NCBI GenBank assembly: GCA_023053545.1
Contig: JAKZAN010000005.1
Span: forward strand, 5,952,001-6,016,000
Reading direction: 5' to 3'
From: Lepidurus packardi
Taxonomy: Eukaryota > Arthropoda > Branchiopoda > Notostraca > Triopsidae
Length of the DNA stretch: 64,000 nucleotides
The translations under genes were made by a program, and so were the position numbers. How positions within the stretch are numbered: the stretch's first letter is position 1; the number at the start of each line of letters is the position of its first letter. The notes under the pieces were generated by a model that did no database searches, was not told the origin of the DNA, and saw nothing but the letters and a program-made list of their open reading frames with translations. Positions 27,401 to 38,900 of this stretch are shown here, in pieces.

Positions 27401-30400
27401 CATCAACTCTTCATTTTGTCTAAGATTTAAGACGATCTTACAAGCCACGCACGCTTATGTTGTGAACTTCATTTTGACAGCTTTTACGACAGTTTTTATA
27501 GAGGCACTCCGGAATAATGTATCCCAAGTTTAATAAGAAAACATGGATAGTAAAGAAGAAACGCTCAAAATCCTAGGGATCACGTGACTCACTTGGGAAT
27601 TAATTACTACAGAGTAATCGGAGCCTGGTGCTAGTAACAAAGCGTGAGATTAATACCAAGAGGGATCTCCCTTTTATATGCAAGTCTTTCTTATGACGAG
27701 ACGTCGACGCATTCGACACCTTCTCATAAGCTCAGTCAACACTTAAATGTCTTCCTTCCATTCCTGTTTGGCGCCAATTCTCATGCGAAAATTCATTGTT
27801 TCCACTGGCGCTGCAAAGCACCAACAATGAAACTGGACCCGTGCGCCGTGAGACTGAGCCGAGTTTCGTTATATTACAACCATTAGGACGAAAATTGAAA
27901 AATGGTCATATCCATTAACCCATCCCGATTTCCCCTTGATTTACATGTATGTCTTTAACCTAACTTCACCTTAAAAAAGAAGCTCATCCACGGCGCCACG
28001 GTAGCCTCGTTTCAAGCACTGTAAGTGTCTGTGAGAACAATGGTTCAGCGCGCACGACACGTGAGAGGTATTAACAAAAGATTTGTTACTCCCTAACGGA
28101 AGGATCATACATACAACAAGGGAAGCCCGTTTACAAGGTATTAATTCAGTGCGAAAGTTAACGCTTCTCCGTTCCCCTACCCCCTCCCTGAAAAATTGGC
28201 TGTCACTTTAAACAAGGGCGCTTTTGCTAGGTTTCTGTGTGCTTTTTATCATTCTAGGGAAATCCTGTCACTCCGAAAAGCGGCTCCACGATACCAGAGA
28301 AGCCCTGGATTCAAAATCTGAGCCTATCTTTTTCCTCAAGGTGTCAGAAAACGGTTTCCTTCCCTTCCAAAAAAACTAATTTAACTATCGGGTTACAATT
28401 TCTTTGAACCCCACGAAAGAGTGAAAAATCTAAAAATCTAAGAATGTAAAACAACCAAGAAAACCTCAAATAATATCTGGAAACCGAATATGATATAGTC
28501 CTATTGGAGAAAAGTTTTATGGAAGAATACAATAAGGACAAGCGTTGCTTTATTGGCGCCATCAGGAAGGGCAGTGGAGTTATAGACGACGATGCAAGGA
28601 GTTTTATTTATAGGAAATAGTCTTGATGCATAAATAAATTATTAGGACAGCAGTCTCGTGAATTCGGCCGAGCCAAGCGATGGAAGTTGCCCTGCGTGTG
28701 TGCGCCCGAGCCAGATTGCTTCCCCCAAAATAAACCTATCCTTCTTTTTGGCTTTTTTTATTTGTCATAAAAATAAATGAACGTTCAACTAATATGCCCG
28801 AGATTAGGCAACAGACCGCAAAAGCAAATCTAGGTTAACAGACACAACAGAATGTCGTGACTTTTCCCAACTCTCCCACGTGTCAATGAAAATTATCTCG
28901 AGAAGAAACTCGTGACCGTGACACTGTTCTTTTTCTCACTCTTACTTTTAGACCTTCTGAGACAAAGATTCCGGGTTCGGATGCTGCCTTTATAAAATCA
29001 CGTAGTCCTTTTCTAATACAATTAAAAATACAGGTAAAAATAAAAGAATTTACCCACCGATGACGTAACAATCAAGAACGTCGTTTCCGGTTACGTTTTT
29101 CAACTAAATGCGCTTATTAATTAAATGCACTTAGCAAAGCCAATATTCAAGACATTAGGGAAAATTATGAAAAAAATCGAGCTACAATAGTCCAAACTTA
29201 CTTTGCGGATTTTACAAAATTCAACAACTTGGAATAACTTCATAGGGTTAGCCTTGACTAACCTTGTAGTAATTACCGTTGGAATAAGGACAAATATAGT
29301 AACTGCATACAAGATACAGTAACTCTTGACTTTGGGGTGAGGTCTGGCAAGAGGATTCGATTACTAATTAAAAGATTAATCTGATCAAATTTAACGAACC
29401 TTTGAAATTGACACTAATGCAAGACATATTCATAGTCCATTTGAATAACTATTGAAAATATACAGAGCCTTTTTCTTTTAGCGTTGGACATTAAGGCTCC
29501 CGTATACCTTAGCTTATTGACGGGAAAGAGTCACAGATGGCACTGATGTTTGTTATTGTTTTTGCGAAAGCTTTGCGTAGGAAAATAAGAAAGAAATCGA
29601 TAGCTAATAGCCGGCAAAGTTTCTCCGCTTTTTTTGCTTCCGAAAAGTACACTTCATCACTACATTTTACTGCAGCAGAACAATGTCCCAAATCAAGTCG
29701 TCAAACTTTTGGAACAAAACTTCTCGAAAACTGCTTCTCAGATTTGAAAGCAAACTGAAACAGAAAATTTATTTTATTAGCAGCTAGTGCGCAAGCAAAG
29801 GACATATTTTTTGGTAACGTATTTCTCATAGTTGCAAACCGCATTTGCATATTGCTAATTTATTACTCACTGGAAAAAAATTTGCATGGGATGTGCACTA
29901 CTTGTTAGCAAGCTCAAGCTTACTGCCAAAGAATTTTTTCATGAAATGTACCGGTTTTCTCAAAACGTTTTTCCGAAATTCCTCATGTTAAAGCCTATAC
30001 CGAGCACGAGGTATACGGGAGTCTTAATGTTGAAAGTTGAACATTGAAAACCATAGCATTTTTATGCAGCATGCATTATGAGGTCTGGCGAATTGCTATA
30101 CGCGCTTTTCGGTCTTGAAAATCTCAAGATATAACCTTGGTTCAGGTGTGAAAAGCCGATCGAAATGCACCATTGACGCCTTGGCCCACCAACTCCGTCT
30201 ACGAAGCAAGACAGGTCTATCACCGTGAAAAACTGGCTGAACAGGTGCGGATCTTATGGGTGCGGACACCGACTAAAACTTTTGTCACATGATTTCTCTC
30301 CCCCCCCTCCAAAAAAAAAGCAAAATGTCTAGACAAAAAGTTAATTTCCTTGTTTTACAGGAAAACCACAACGGCCCAAACTATGCGGAAAGACCTTCAC

Positions 30401-31281
30401 TATTTAACTCCTTTTCTTCGCAAAATTGAAAAGAACTTCAGGAAGGGAAAACGAACCTGCGCGTTTCATAGGCCGATTCCTTCTTTCAAAAACGAATTAG
30501 TGGGTGTCAAGTACTAAATTACGGACCAGGGAGCCTTTCAAAATGCATCCTTTCACGCCTCACTTCCGCCTCCAACCCCTACAGGTACGTTATTTTGAAA
30601 CTAAAAGATTAGATAGGCGTAACGAAGCAGGAACGCAATACACCGTGCAACTTGTTGACATGCGCACGCGCTAAACCAATCCACTTTTATACAGTCTTCC
30701 ATTATACATAACTAATAACGAATGGTCCCAAAAAAGGGAGAAAACAGAGAAGAGTTCGTTACGGGTGGGCTGTAATACTAGTACCACGTTTAGATGGCCC
30801 AATCCGTGGATCTAGGAGGCCGTGACCTTGAATCATTCTATTTCTATTTTTTATCTTTTTGTTAAAAAAGGAAACATGCATTTGATTAACAGCAACTGTT
30901 TATTTGCTATGATCGGTTTATACGCGCAGTAAACGACAGGTTTGCGTATTAAAGTAGAACACGGGAGATGACAGGAAGGAAAAGAATGTGGGCAGTGTTA
31001 TGCAGCTGAGGTTAAAATAATAATAAAAAACAACAGATATTACCTAAGAGAGGTTGGTTGAGATGCTCACCCTGGCCAGCCCCGGCATTCGCAGGAGCTG
31101 TAGAATGTAGTGCCTCTTGTGCATAATCATTAGGGGTCCACCGGTGCCAGAGAATGCTCACTAGGTTGGCACACACGACCAGTCCGATTAAAAGCAAGGT
31201 GACTGTTCTAATGGTGCCCGTGCCGAAACCGGCAGCCGTCCGGCGTCCCAACAATGCACTGATGACGGGAAACCAGGCCAT
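496..31281 (-). CDS. ADAMTS9: ADAMTS9/20 (GON-1)-like secreted metalloprotease, 18 exons
   Basis: Zinc endopeptidase of the extracellular matrix. Exons (minus): 31281-31044, 20116-19770, 16139-15944, 8272-8145, 6358-6126, 4694-4542, 4456-4307, 4216-4069, 3879-3698, 3620-3370, 3304-3125, 3004-2664, 2574-2442, 2377-2269, 2210-1997, 1948-1784, 1153-989, 672-496. All phases join; 1169 aa. Order: hydrophobic N-terminus (residues about 26-46), M12B propeptide with [14 protein letters not shown], furin-type RRQKRS (about 262-267), reprolysin domain with HELGHVLNMPH zinc site split by an intron, Met-turn VMSRM, disintegrin-like, TSP1 (CSRTCGGG), Cys-rich, spacer from [11 protein letters not shown], then five more TSP1 repeats. 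The wording of the catalytic, Cys-rich and spacer parts is closest to the ADAMTS9/20 branch. That family normally has many more TSP1 repeats and a GON domain; here a TAA follows repeat six. The exon ending at 1997 has a weak donor (GTCTCT). Least certain is exon 1, which lies 10.9 kb away, though its phase fits. Confidence 0.9.
4307..4694 (-). other. Catalytic zinc-site exon pair of the ADAMTS gene
   Basis: Two adjacent exons (4694-4542 and 4456-4307) carry the active site. The first ends in HELGH plus two bases of the Val codon; the second resumes with LNMPHDDD. Together they give HExxHxxNxxHD, with all three zinc-binding histidines and the catalytic Glu intact. The Met-turn follows in HNVMSRM. 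The enzyme is therefore predicted to be active, unlike ADAMTS-like proteins, which lack this domain. An 85-base intron interrupts the motif. Confidence 0.92.
4695..6125. other. ADAMTS intron 5 with a MITE insertion
   Basis: Non-coding intron between the two halves of the metalloprotease domain. Its centre (5297-5822) is a TTAA-flanked inverted-repeat element described separately. I see no exon in the remainder. Confidence 0.8.
5297..5822. mobile_element. TTAA-flanked MITE, copy 1
   Basis: A 526-bp non-coding element beginning TTAAGCCTCCCGTATATCTT and ending with the imperfect inverse (AAGCTAAGGGATACGAGAGC then CTTAA). The inverted ends match over about 25 bases. Both ends abut TTAA, the target duplicated by piggyBac-type transposases. 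A second copy at 29491-30027 matches through most of its length, including the internal motif GCAGATGGCACTGATGTTTG (CACAGATGGC in copy 2). No transposase frame is present, so this is a non-autonomous element. The family assignment is inference from the TTAA site. Confidence 0.8.
6359..8144. other. ADAMTS intron 4
   Basis: Intron inside the protease domain. It contains a short GT/TG-rich stretch near 6668-6690 and A-rich runs near 7620-7690. No coding exon recognised. Confidence 0.7.
8273..15943. other. ADAMTS intron 3 (7.7 kb)
   Basis: Large intron between the end of the propeptide and the furin-site exon. The flanking exons join in phase (G|GC), so no extra exon is required. The longest frame inside (minus, 11479-11874, 131 codons) has no recognisable domain and no convincing splice context. 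One perfect CRE palindrome lies at 15612-15619. No transposon ends were recognised by eye. Confidence 0.65.
16451..16484. repeat. Poly-C tract followed by poly-A
   Basis: About 25 consecutive C residues run directly into nine A residues. Long mononucleotide C tracts are uncommon in animal DNA compared with A tracts. A second one lies at 24455-24477. Exact length may be affected by sequencing error. Confidence 0.9.
16709..16926. repeat. 109-bp tandem duplication
   Basis: Two adjacent units (16709-16817 and 16818-16926) both run from GCCTTCCAAC through GTGAAAGTTTATGTC and CCAGTAAAGGTT to ATGAACATCGAAATG. They differ at scattered positions, so the duplication is not recent. No coding content. 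Confidence 0.85.
20791..20853. repeat. Short tandem repeat, about 21-bp unit, three copies
   Basis: Three consecutive units of the form ACACACAAAGATATAAAAG plus two or three variable bases. Non-coding, within the large intron. Confidence 0.85.
24455..24477. repeat. Poly-C tract (about 23 C)
   Basis: Uninterrupted run of C residues in the large ADAMTS intron, flanked by GATT and AGTCATG. Second poly-C tract of the window. Confidence 0.9.
29491..30027. mobile_element. TTAA-flanked MITE, copy 2
   Basis: A 537-bp copy of the element at 5297-5822, in the same orientation. It begins TTAAGGCTCCCGTATACCTT and ends CGGGAGTCTTAA. Similarity to copy 1 is visible along the whole length, with small insertions and deletions. 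Its 3' inverted repeat is more decayed than its 5' end. No coding capacity. Confidence 0.8.
31044..31281 (-). CDS. Putative first coding exon of the ADAMTS gene (signal/anchor segment)
   Basis: Open from an ATG at 31281 to a consensus donor (TTAG|GTAATA) at 31044. It encodes 79 residues with a basic start, a hydrophobic stretch [18 protein letters not shown] (about residues 27-44) and a polar tail. It ends in phase 1, exactly what the propeptide exon at 20116 needs. A hydrophobic signal or signal-anchor is expected here because the next exon opens directly in the propeptide. The reading frame also stays open upstream of this ATG to another Met at 31368, so the start is uncertain. It could instead belong to another transcript. 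Confidence 0.55.
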
Positions 31282-34118
31282 GACTCGCAGTTTTTTTTTT
31301 AATAATAAAAAAAAACTAGTCGCCCCCACTTGAAGACACTTGAAAAAAGCCTTCACTTGCACATACAATCCATTCTCAAAACTGTGGAAGTTAATACCAA
31401 AGCCACATCACTGGCTCCATTTCCCACACTTTATGTCCTCCCAGCATGGTCCATGGTCACTTGACTCAAGTTCAAGGCAGATTCGGGCACTTTTTCCCGT
31501 CTTTAAATCACTTCCTGAAAGTAAAAGGTGAAAACAATCAATCATTGCATCTCACAGTGAATAATTGATTTACGACTTGATAATCATGTAAAACGAGTTT
31601 GAATTTCAAGCCAAAATAAAGGCACTCAAAGACGTCGATCCCAATCCTATTAGGTATAGGAAAGCTTTATCATCGCCTGAAGTAGTAGAAAAAGATGCGG
31701 CAGTAAATCGCTTTTTGTTAACTGTCTTCAAATGTGTACGCCAAATAAACTTGGTCAAATGATATACATTGGTACGGATGTTGTTGAAACTGACTCGGGC
31801 GCTGAGTACTTCGAGAGACTACTTTCTCATTCTAGGAATTTCGGCTTATTAAAATCAAAAGTACAATACAGTACTATTATAGCCATTGTCCAGTTCTACT
31901 TTACTGTCAAGAAAGTTTTGTAAAAACAAAAAAGCAAAATATTTCTGTTTTTCAGATCTTTTTTTTTGTTAAGAAGCTAAACACAGGGATGTCTTCACGT
32001 GAAACTGAAATGCTAAGCAAATTCCGAATCGTAAGAAAGCCTTTGAATACTGTATGGTAGCGTATCAAGAGAGCAGATACGACAATTCGAGGGACGTGAC
32101 AGGTGAACTTATTTCTGTCCCTCAACCCATAATTTATCTTCTTTTTGTTTGGAAGCAAAATCTTAAGGAGGCGTAAAGCCAAGAAGGTGGCACCAATGCC
32201 TATAAGCTATAGCTTATTATCTGCTGTGAAACAGAAATATCAGTTGTCTCTTGCAGAGTCCCACGAGAATGACAAGTGGACAACTTCAAAGCATTGGCGA
32301 GCACAACACACACGTCAGGGCCATAGGCGATCCGACGTGATCCGACTTTTGCATTTTCGCACTGAAGAAGCTACGAAAAGCGGGCTAGCAGTCCAAAAGC
32401 GTATTTTTAGTCGCGAGTCCATGTGGGCAGGACTTGTATTATCTTCCACGGAAGCATATCAGCATACTGGACGCTGCGAAAAGGATGCTTTTCCCCACAA
32501 CGAAAACTTAATCGCGTCTTCTGATTCCTCATTGTGAATTATCCTTTAACACGCATTTTTTCCCATTTGTAATCATGCTGTCCTTTTCCTCGAATGAAAT
32601 GAATAAGACTTTTTGTGTTTACATGGCAATAACTATAAAGAAAGGTTAAAATATATGTACATGAAAACATATCTACATAGTAAATGCTGTATAAAACTCA
32701 ATACATTGTAAATTAAAGGTAAAATTAAAATATACAATAAATATAATACCACTAACTTCGAACGCTTACAAATTTAACCGAAAAATCTGAGCTTTTAATT
32801 GAACTAATAATGCTCCAACATATTGGCGAGAATTTTTTACTTTTTCCCTTTCTTAATGAGCACATGTATCTCAATTAAATGAGATTTAAAAAATACAAAA
32901 AAATTATAAGAGATTAGCGTAATTTTGTTGTAAGTTTAGTCGGTATCGTTTAATGCACACACGTCTTTCCGTGTGTCTAATTTGGAGTTCAGATTCGTAT
33001 TCACAGGTCAGCGTGTCTACAGTTTATGCATGCGTGTAATATAACTCGGCTTAGTCAAATGGCACCCAGCCACCGTGTCTTCAAGTCCAGAAACATGCTG
33101 TACCGTCCAAAGCCCGTTTTTTTTTTCAAACGCAAATATGCTTTACAAACAATCCTCTTTTCTCTGTCGAAATTGCGACAAACCCGTATCGGAAATACAG
33201 CGAAAGGCATATAAGCTAACATATATATCCGTTCCCGCTTTCCCCACTACTCTTATGTCACAAACAGCGGTCCCGGGAGCTTTTTGCCATTTTTAAATTG
33301 TATTTATTTCTTGCAAATGAAAAAGAACGCAAAATTTCCCGTAGTAACTTTCCTCTCTGAAACGCTATCCTTCTCAAACTTTTAAATTCGCTCTCACTGG
33401 CCACTTCAGTAGCGTTTGTGGGTCAGTCAGTCATCTATACGACTTTAGCTCATTTGCATAAATTGGCTTGCAACTGATTACAACCAACAGCACGTCGGCA
33501 CCTTGTTTCTTTTTCTTTACTATGGGAGTTGTATAATAAAAGTAAAACTGAGCCAAAGCTTAATTGAGTTAACCTTACCTACAATAGGTATTTCGGCAAG
33601 TTTAATTTTCGAAATTTCCATTTGCAATATCGTCACGTACCAAGTGAAGATGGGTGAACCTGCGAAGCCTCAATCAAGATCACAGAACATCAAAGTTTGC
33701 TCGATCACTCTACCTTGTTTGGCAAAAGTAGTCCAGCTTCATATGTAATTTGCAACACATTAATCAACACACACGGAACGAAGAGTATCTGCGCCAGACG
33801 GTAGCCAGACACCAGAAACGACGTTGCAAAACCAAAAAAAAGTCTCTTATGCATTTCATTCGCGGAAGAGGACAGCATTTTGGCATCAATCATTCTAAAC
33901 CTCTTTAAAACACTTCTATCGCTCAAAAAACATGAAATAGTGTTAATTTATGGAGACTTACCCAATCTTTTTATCCGAGCGATAATTCACTAAACTTAAA
34001 AACTATATAAGTCCAGTGCGGAAGTGTAGCTTAAATTTGTGTACAAAAAAAGTCGAAGAGCGGCTTAGAAACTATCGTGATTTTCTCGTAGTCGGTGACG
34101 ACTAAATTTAAAGACCGG
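31282..34118. other. Region between the putative ADAMTS exon 1 and the unrecognised 191-aa gene
   Basis: About 2.8 kb, mostly AT-rich. It includes two protein-like plus-strand frames near 31592-32537, listed separately. It also includes a minus-strand hydrophobic frame (33705-33926) that I could not connect to anything. Promoter elements for the ADAMTS transcript would lie to the right of 31281, but none is recognisable. Confidence 0.5.
32145..32537 (+). CDS. Possible coding segment, unrecognised
   Basis: A plus-strand frame ending in TGA at 32535. It is open for about 130 codons, with 114 codons from an internal ATG at 32196. A good acceptor (TTGTCTCTTGCAG at 32244-32256) sits inside it. 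From there the frame encodes a charged peptide containing ESHENDKWTTSKHWRAQHTR and ending SSDSSL. A second protein-like frame lies upstream at about 31592-31762, containing PIRYRKALSSPEVVEKDAAV, but I found no phase-compatible junction. No family recognised; it may be chance or a decayed element. Confidence 0.2.
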   Translation: MFGSKILRRRKAKKVAPMPISYSLLSAVKQKYQLSLAESHENDKWTTSKHWRAQHTRQGHRRSDVIRLLHFRTEEATKSGLAVQKRIFSRESMWAGLVLSSTEAYQHTGRCEKDAFPHNENLIASSDSSL

Positions 34119-35561
34119 TCAAAAGGGGTCTGGCCACAAAACTTTCGGATTAGGTGCCCGTCCGAACACTCTCGCAGTTGCTGGCACACTGAAAGAGCCT
34201 TTCCAAAGCTTTTCAACGAGAGGCTCGTAGATCGTCTGGCAACGGATGAAACGGCAACTCGGTGTTCCCTTATTAACTGCAGACCATCCACTTCTAGGCC
34301 TTGGTGCGTAAAATCTTCCCAGGAGTTCGGTCAAGCGGACCCGGGCAGGTCCACGTACCTCGTCGTTTTCGCGCGAATAATTCTGTAATAAAAGTAGACA
34401 ATAACTAACAATAATAATACTACGAATAATCACAATAATAATTCAAAGGAGGCAAAAATCAGACCGACTTTTAAAAGTACGAAGCTTCATTAGATTTAGC
34501 TAACTACGTATCTAAACAGAATCTCGGCTATTGCACGAGATTTTAATCAAGCGACTTTAGTTACGAATTTCGATTAGGTGCCAGGTTAAAAGGAGTCGAA
34601 TACCACACCTGTGCTCATAAATATCAGGTAAGAAATACAGGAAAACACTTTTCTTACAACTTAATTGATGGATGGGTTCTTTGGTGGTAGAGTTAGCCTT
34701 GAGAACATCAGACGCAGGACGCAGCACACCAGAAGATGTGCATAATAATTACAATGTATCACTGAGGAAGCTTGTTGCACTGTTGTATGGGGGGTGTCTA
34801 GTTAACCTTGGAAATTTTTATGCAGGAATGAAATAAAACGTGAGTGGCCCAATAGATCTTAGGCACACAAAAAGGATTTGCTCGTAATTCAAAAATAACT
34901 AATTCCAGGAAGCTAAAAGACTTCCTACTTCGTCCCAGTTGGCTATAAAACGCTATCAAATTAATAAGCACAACAAACTGGGCGCTTGTGACTTACACGG
35001 TACAAAATGTGGTGAACAATAAATTTTTCCAAACGATATCCCCAGGTTAGATTAGGTTCTTCTAGCTGACCATGCGTATTAGCATTGCCTGGTCCCGAAG
35101 CCATGGCCATGTGAATGGGATTTGCAGGATAAAAATACTCGGGCAACCGCAGTGTCCGAAGAAGTAGTACAATAAGTGGCTGCTCAATCGTGTACTGACC
35201 CCAGGCCTACAAATATACAAAACTTTACCTTTCAAAATATACAAAACTTAAAACGAACTAGGATTGTATGTCTTTATTCAAGAAAACTAATCCATGGTAT
35301 TATAAAAGAGACGAAAACGTGAAACTAGATTGTGCCAACAATGAACAAAATCTGACGGGCAGTTCCCGCCAAATTACTCGGCTAGACACTAAAACGTTAC
35401 TTCCTGAAGTCTTCTTTATTATGCCCGTAAAAATTACGACAAGGTGGTGGAGATGTTACCTGTTTATAGGATGGGATCCAAGTACACAGCCAGTCAAGCT
35501 TCCCATTCAAAACACGACTTTTCACGGTACTAAATAAATCTCCAGCCATATTTTCCGTCAT
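34119..35561 (-). CDS. Unrecognised three-exon gene, 191 aa
   Basis: Exons (minus): 35561-35460 (34 codons), 35206-34997 (70 codons), 34382-34119 (87 codons plus TGA). Donors and acceptors are consensus-like (CAG|GTAACA, TTTGTAG|GCC, CGT|GTAAGT, TTACAG|AAT) and all junctions are phase 0. It starts MTENMAGDLFSTVKSRVLNG and continues with KLDWLCTWIPSYKQAWGQYT. Exon 2 has EQPLIVLLLRTLRLPEYFYP, then RLEKFIVHHILYR. Exon 3 is basic and ends PNPKVLWPDPF. There is no clear transmembrane helix, signal peptide or known motif. Exon 2 is the most convincing part. The exon 3 frame is less sure because a second frame there is also open. It is tandem with LEMD3, 389 bases downstream of its stop. Confidence 0.5.
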
Positions 35562-35950
35562 TTTCTCGGAAACTGGAGCGTTGTTTCGCGAGCGGTAAGA
35601 TTTTCAACTAATTTATTTTGGCGGGAAACCATGTTTTGGCGCAAAGCTAGAACCATAGGTGTTTAATGAAAGAATGGAATTTAACAGCAATTTGTTCAGA
35701 TAGAGCCTGTACTGTCGACATAATTAGTTATATCGGACAAAAGAAACGGATGAAAGGACAAGCAATCACTTAACTATGTTACCAACGGGGAAACAGAGGC
35801 TTTAGTATGATTCTGAAGTGCTGTCCAACTTAGGAAACTGTATGGTAAACCGCAAAAACAAAAGAAAACACAGAAGCCGCACAGGAAATACCCCTGGGCA
35901 TCACAGTTGCCATAAAAAAGCGAAGAAGTACACGGGCTATATAACGTTTC

Positions 35951-38900
35951 TCAGAAATGTTCCAGCGGAGACTTCCAGTATTTTGTCTGCAAGGATAAGC
36001 GCTGATTATTGGACGGTTGAAGGGGAAGTGTAGCCGAGCGTGAATCAGGAAAGCGTTCGTGGTACCGCTCGATGCGCAAAAATTTGACCGTCACCAATTT
36101 GCCTAACCAAGACAAACCATTTATTACACAATTAACTTTCAGCAACCCCAAGAATTGCCAACAAAAAAGAGCTTACCATCAAACCACCAGCCATGTAATG
36201 CCCGATACACTTTGCCTGCTTCTTCCTGGTTAGTACACTTGGCATAAACACAGCCTTCTCGCGAAGCTCGGTCCACTGCGATATGCAAAATCTTGGCTCC
36301 TTCTGCTTTTTCTAAAATGGCATCTTGGGTCCGCACTGGCCAATTCTCCCCAAACTCTCTAATAAAAGAAAATATAAATCATTCCGATTCAAATAAAGAC
36401 CTATATTAAAAAAAAAAAGTTGAAGACAAGTCACTCCCATTTTTTTAATTGAAAAACTTACACTTCAGCGTCGAACATGTTGCGGACTTTGAGGCATGGG
36501 GTGGGACTCACAATAGGCGGGGCATTGTAAGCACCTTCTCCAGTAGTAAAAGCTTGTCCCTGCCAGACTTTCGGCCTCGGTTTGGTCACACTTTCTTCGT
36601 CTTTCTTGTCCAAACCAGTCCAGGAAGTTGAAGGTGGCAACCAGCGCCACACCCGGAATTCTTCGCCCTGGATGGGCTGGACTTCTACGCGCACACGCGA
36701 TTCGTTTTCTTCTAGAAATTGCACGGCTTTGTCCCATAACTGCGCTTTACTTCTCCGTTCCGAGGGAGGGATTAACAAGTCACGAACGTGGTTAACAGCC
36801 AGGTAAGTTTCGCGTTCAGGATGTTCGCTCGCTGCTGCGTGGTGGCGAGACAGCAAATCGATGATGGCTTCAACTAACTGATACACCTCTTGCTGCATCT
36901 TCTCACGATGAGACCAGTATGACACTGTGAACTTCTGCACCAAATAAACGATACAAATGCCTAAAAAAAGTTGGATGTTAAAAATGACAAGTAATAAAAT
37001 TCAAAAAGGGACAAAAAGAACATACCTCCAGCAATGAACGCTGTTATAAAGAACAAAGACAATAAACGCTGCTGAATGGCACATCCCCAGGAAACGATAG
37101 GATGAACTGCCTCTAACGTTGGTTCAGCCGCCTCATTACGGCTGACTTTGATCCCTTTTTGTGGATTACGACTCACATACTTGAATAATGCATCTATCAA
37201 CTCATGCGGCTCAACTCCCACGGCTACACGCTAGAAAACACGCGAGAAATACATCAGAATAAAAACCTAAATGTTAATTAATACATTCCCGAAACAGTCA
37301 AGAACCAAAATTTCCTGAATTCTTTGAGCCCTACTCTTTCTAGTCAACTTTCAAATAATCTTCGACCGTCTCCCAAACTACAAGAAATCAACGATAAAGT
37401 TTTTAAACCAACAATAAAATTCCGAATCTGAAAAACTTAGAAAAGGCCACTTGGTCTGGAGGGAACTATCTTAATTTACACGAAAAGCTTAATAGTGTCA
37501 AAAATAACCTAACACAGCAATTAACAAAGATTTATGTCATACTGTCCAGAACATGGTATTTATCACGGCTTTAGAAAAATACTAGTCTGTCACATAAGTC
37601 ATGACAGACACATGACTCATTAGCCGCGTTCGTTTGGTACGTCGACTTAAACTTAGACCAGCCAACTTCCTTGACTTAAGCTTATAAGTGCTCGTTTTAG
37701 TCTAAACTTTGAAAGTTTACGGAAGTCGACTTGGAAAGTCTCCGAGTCCAAAACGAACGGTTATAAGCATACGTTTACAATTTCTCTACCCATGGGGCGG
37801 TGCTTGTCGAAAATAAACAATATACGAATTGTGCGCTTCTCGAGTATGGATTTCAATAGAAAATTATTGTTTTAGTCTGTGGGGCACTGAATTTCTTCCA
37901 TTCTTGAATCAGTTTCTAGCTTTTTCCGGACAATCGAAGATGTGGTTGAGGAAAATGTTGACGGGATAATTGTCTCACATTCATTGTTTGCAACTAACGC
38001 TCGTGCTTCTTGTCTCCAAATTCAGCACATGAAAAAATAGTTGATTACCAATTAAATTAATAAAAAAACAAATAAAATATACAAAGTAGAGTATTGTTGA
38101 AAAGCACGTACTCTCTCGGCTTGCGCATAATAAACAAACAAAAATAAATTTAAAAAGGGGGCGGGGTTAGTTTTAAGTTTGGCACGTGAGTACTGGTTCT
38201 AGACTTGCCTGACTTGAGACCAAAACTCAAAGTCGACTTTCAAAGTCTAAGTCGACTAGCTAAATAAAATGCGTATAAGCCCGAGTTTATCCATTTTGAA
38301 CGCTTATGAGCGCGAGTTCTGAGTAGACTTTTAGGTCGGCTTAAACTTACTACAAAACGAACGCGGCTATTGTAGACAAGAAAATGAGAGTCAAAACTTC
38401 CTCACAACTGGACGTACAAAGAATATAATTTACAAAATATAAGCAAGATTTTTACCTTTCCAGAGAAAACATTCAAACTTAAAAGCTCAGTGCGGCTCAT
38501 TTTGGAGGCGATACCATTGGGCAAATTTCCGCAGACATAAGCTCCCGCTCTTTGCTGCAACATCATTGTAACATTGGGTAAAACGCTTTTCACGACATCC
38601 ATTAAAGATTTATTCGCTACACAATCCCCACTCGCTTCTAATTCTCTACACAGGACATCCACATCACCTACAATTTTTTAAAAAAACTATTAATCTCATT
38701 CGGCTTTCGCTTTTTCGTGTAAAAACAAACTAATTTTACCTGCAGTGGTCAATGTCAAATCGCTCGGCTCACTATACTTGGCTGAAAGGTAGAGCAATCC
38801 CAGTACAACGAAAAATAGCAACGCTAAAATAGGTAGCACGATAGCAATAAATTGCCAGGTAAAAAAATGCTCTTCTTTCTTGCTTTTCAGGTTACTCGCT

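Larger units (their letters stand above)
20117..31043. other. ADAMTS intron 1 (10.9 kb) or upstream region
   Basis: Long non-coding stretch between the putative signal exon and the first propeptide exon. It contains a short tandem repeat (20791-20853), a poly-C tract (24455-24477), a CRE palindrome (24244-24251) and MITE copy 2 (29491-30027). The longest frame is minus 24915-25412 (165 codons), with no recognised domain. If exon 1 is misassigned, this is intergenic. Confidence 0.6.

Noticed and set aside
33705..33926. Minus-strand hydrophobic frame that might be another exon of the unrecognised gene at 34119-35561.
   Set aside because: The gene model already ends with an in-frame stop at 34119 and no phase-compatible donor leads here.
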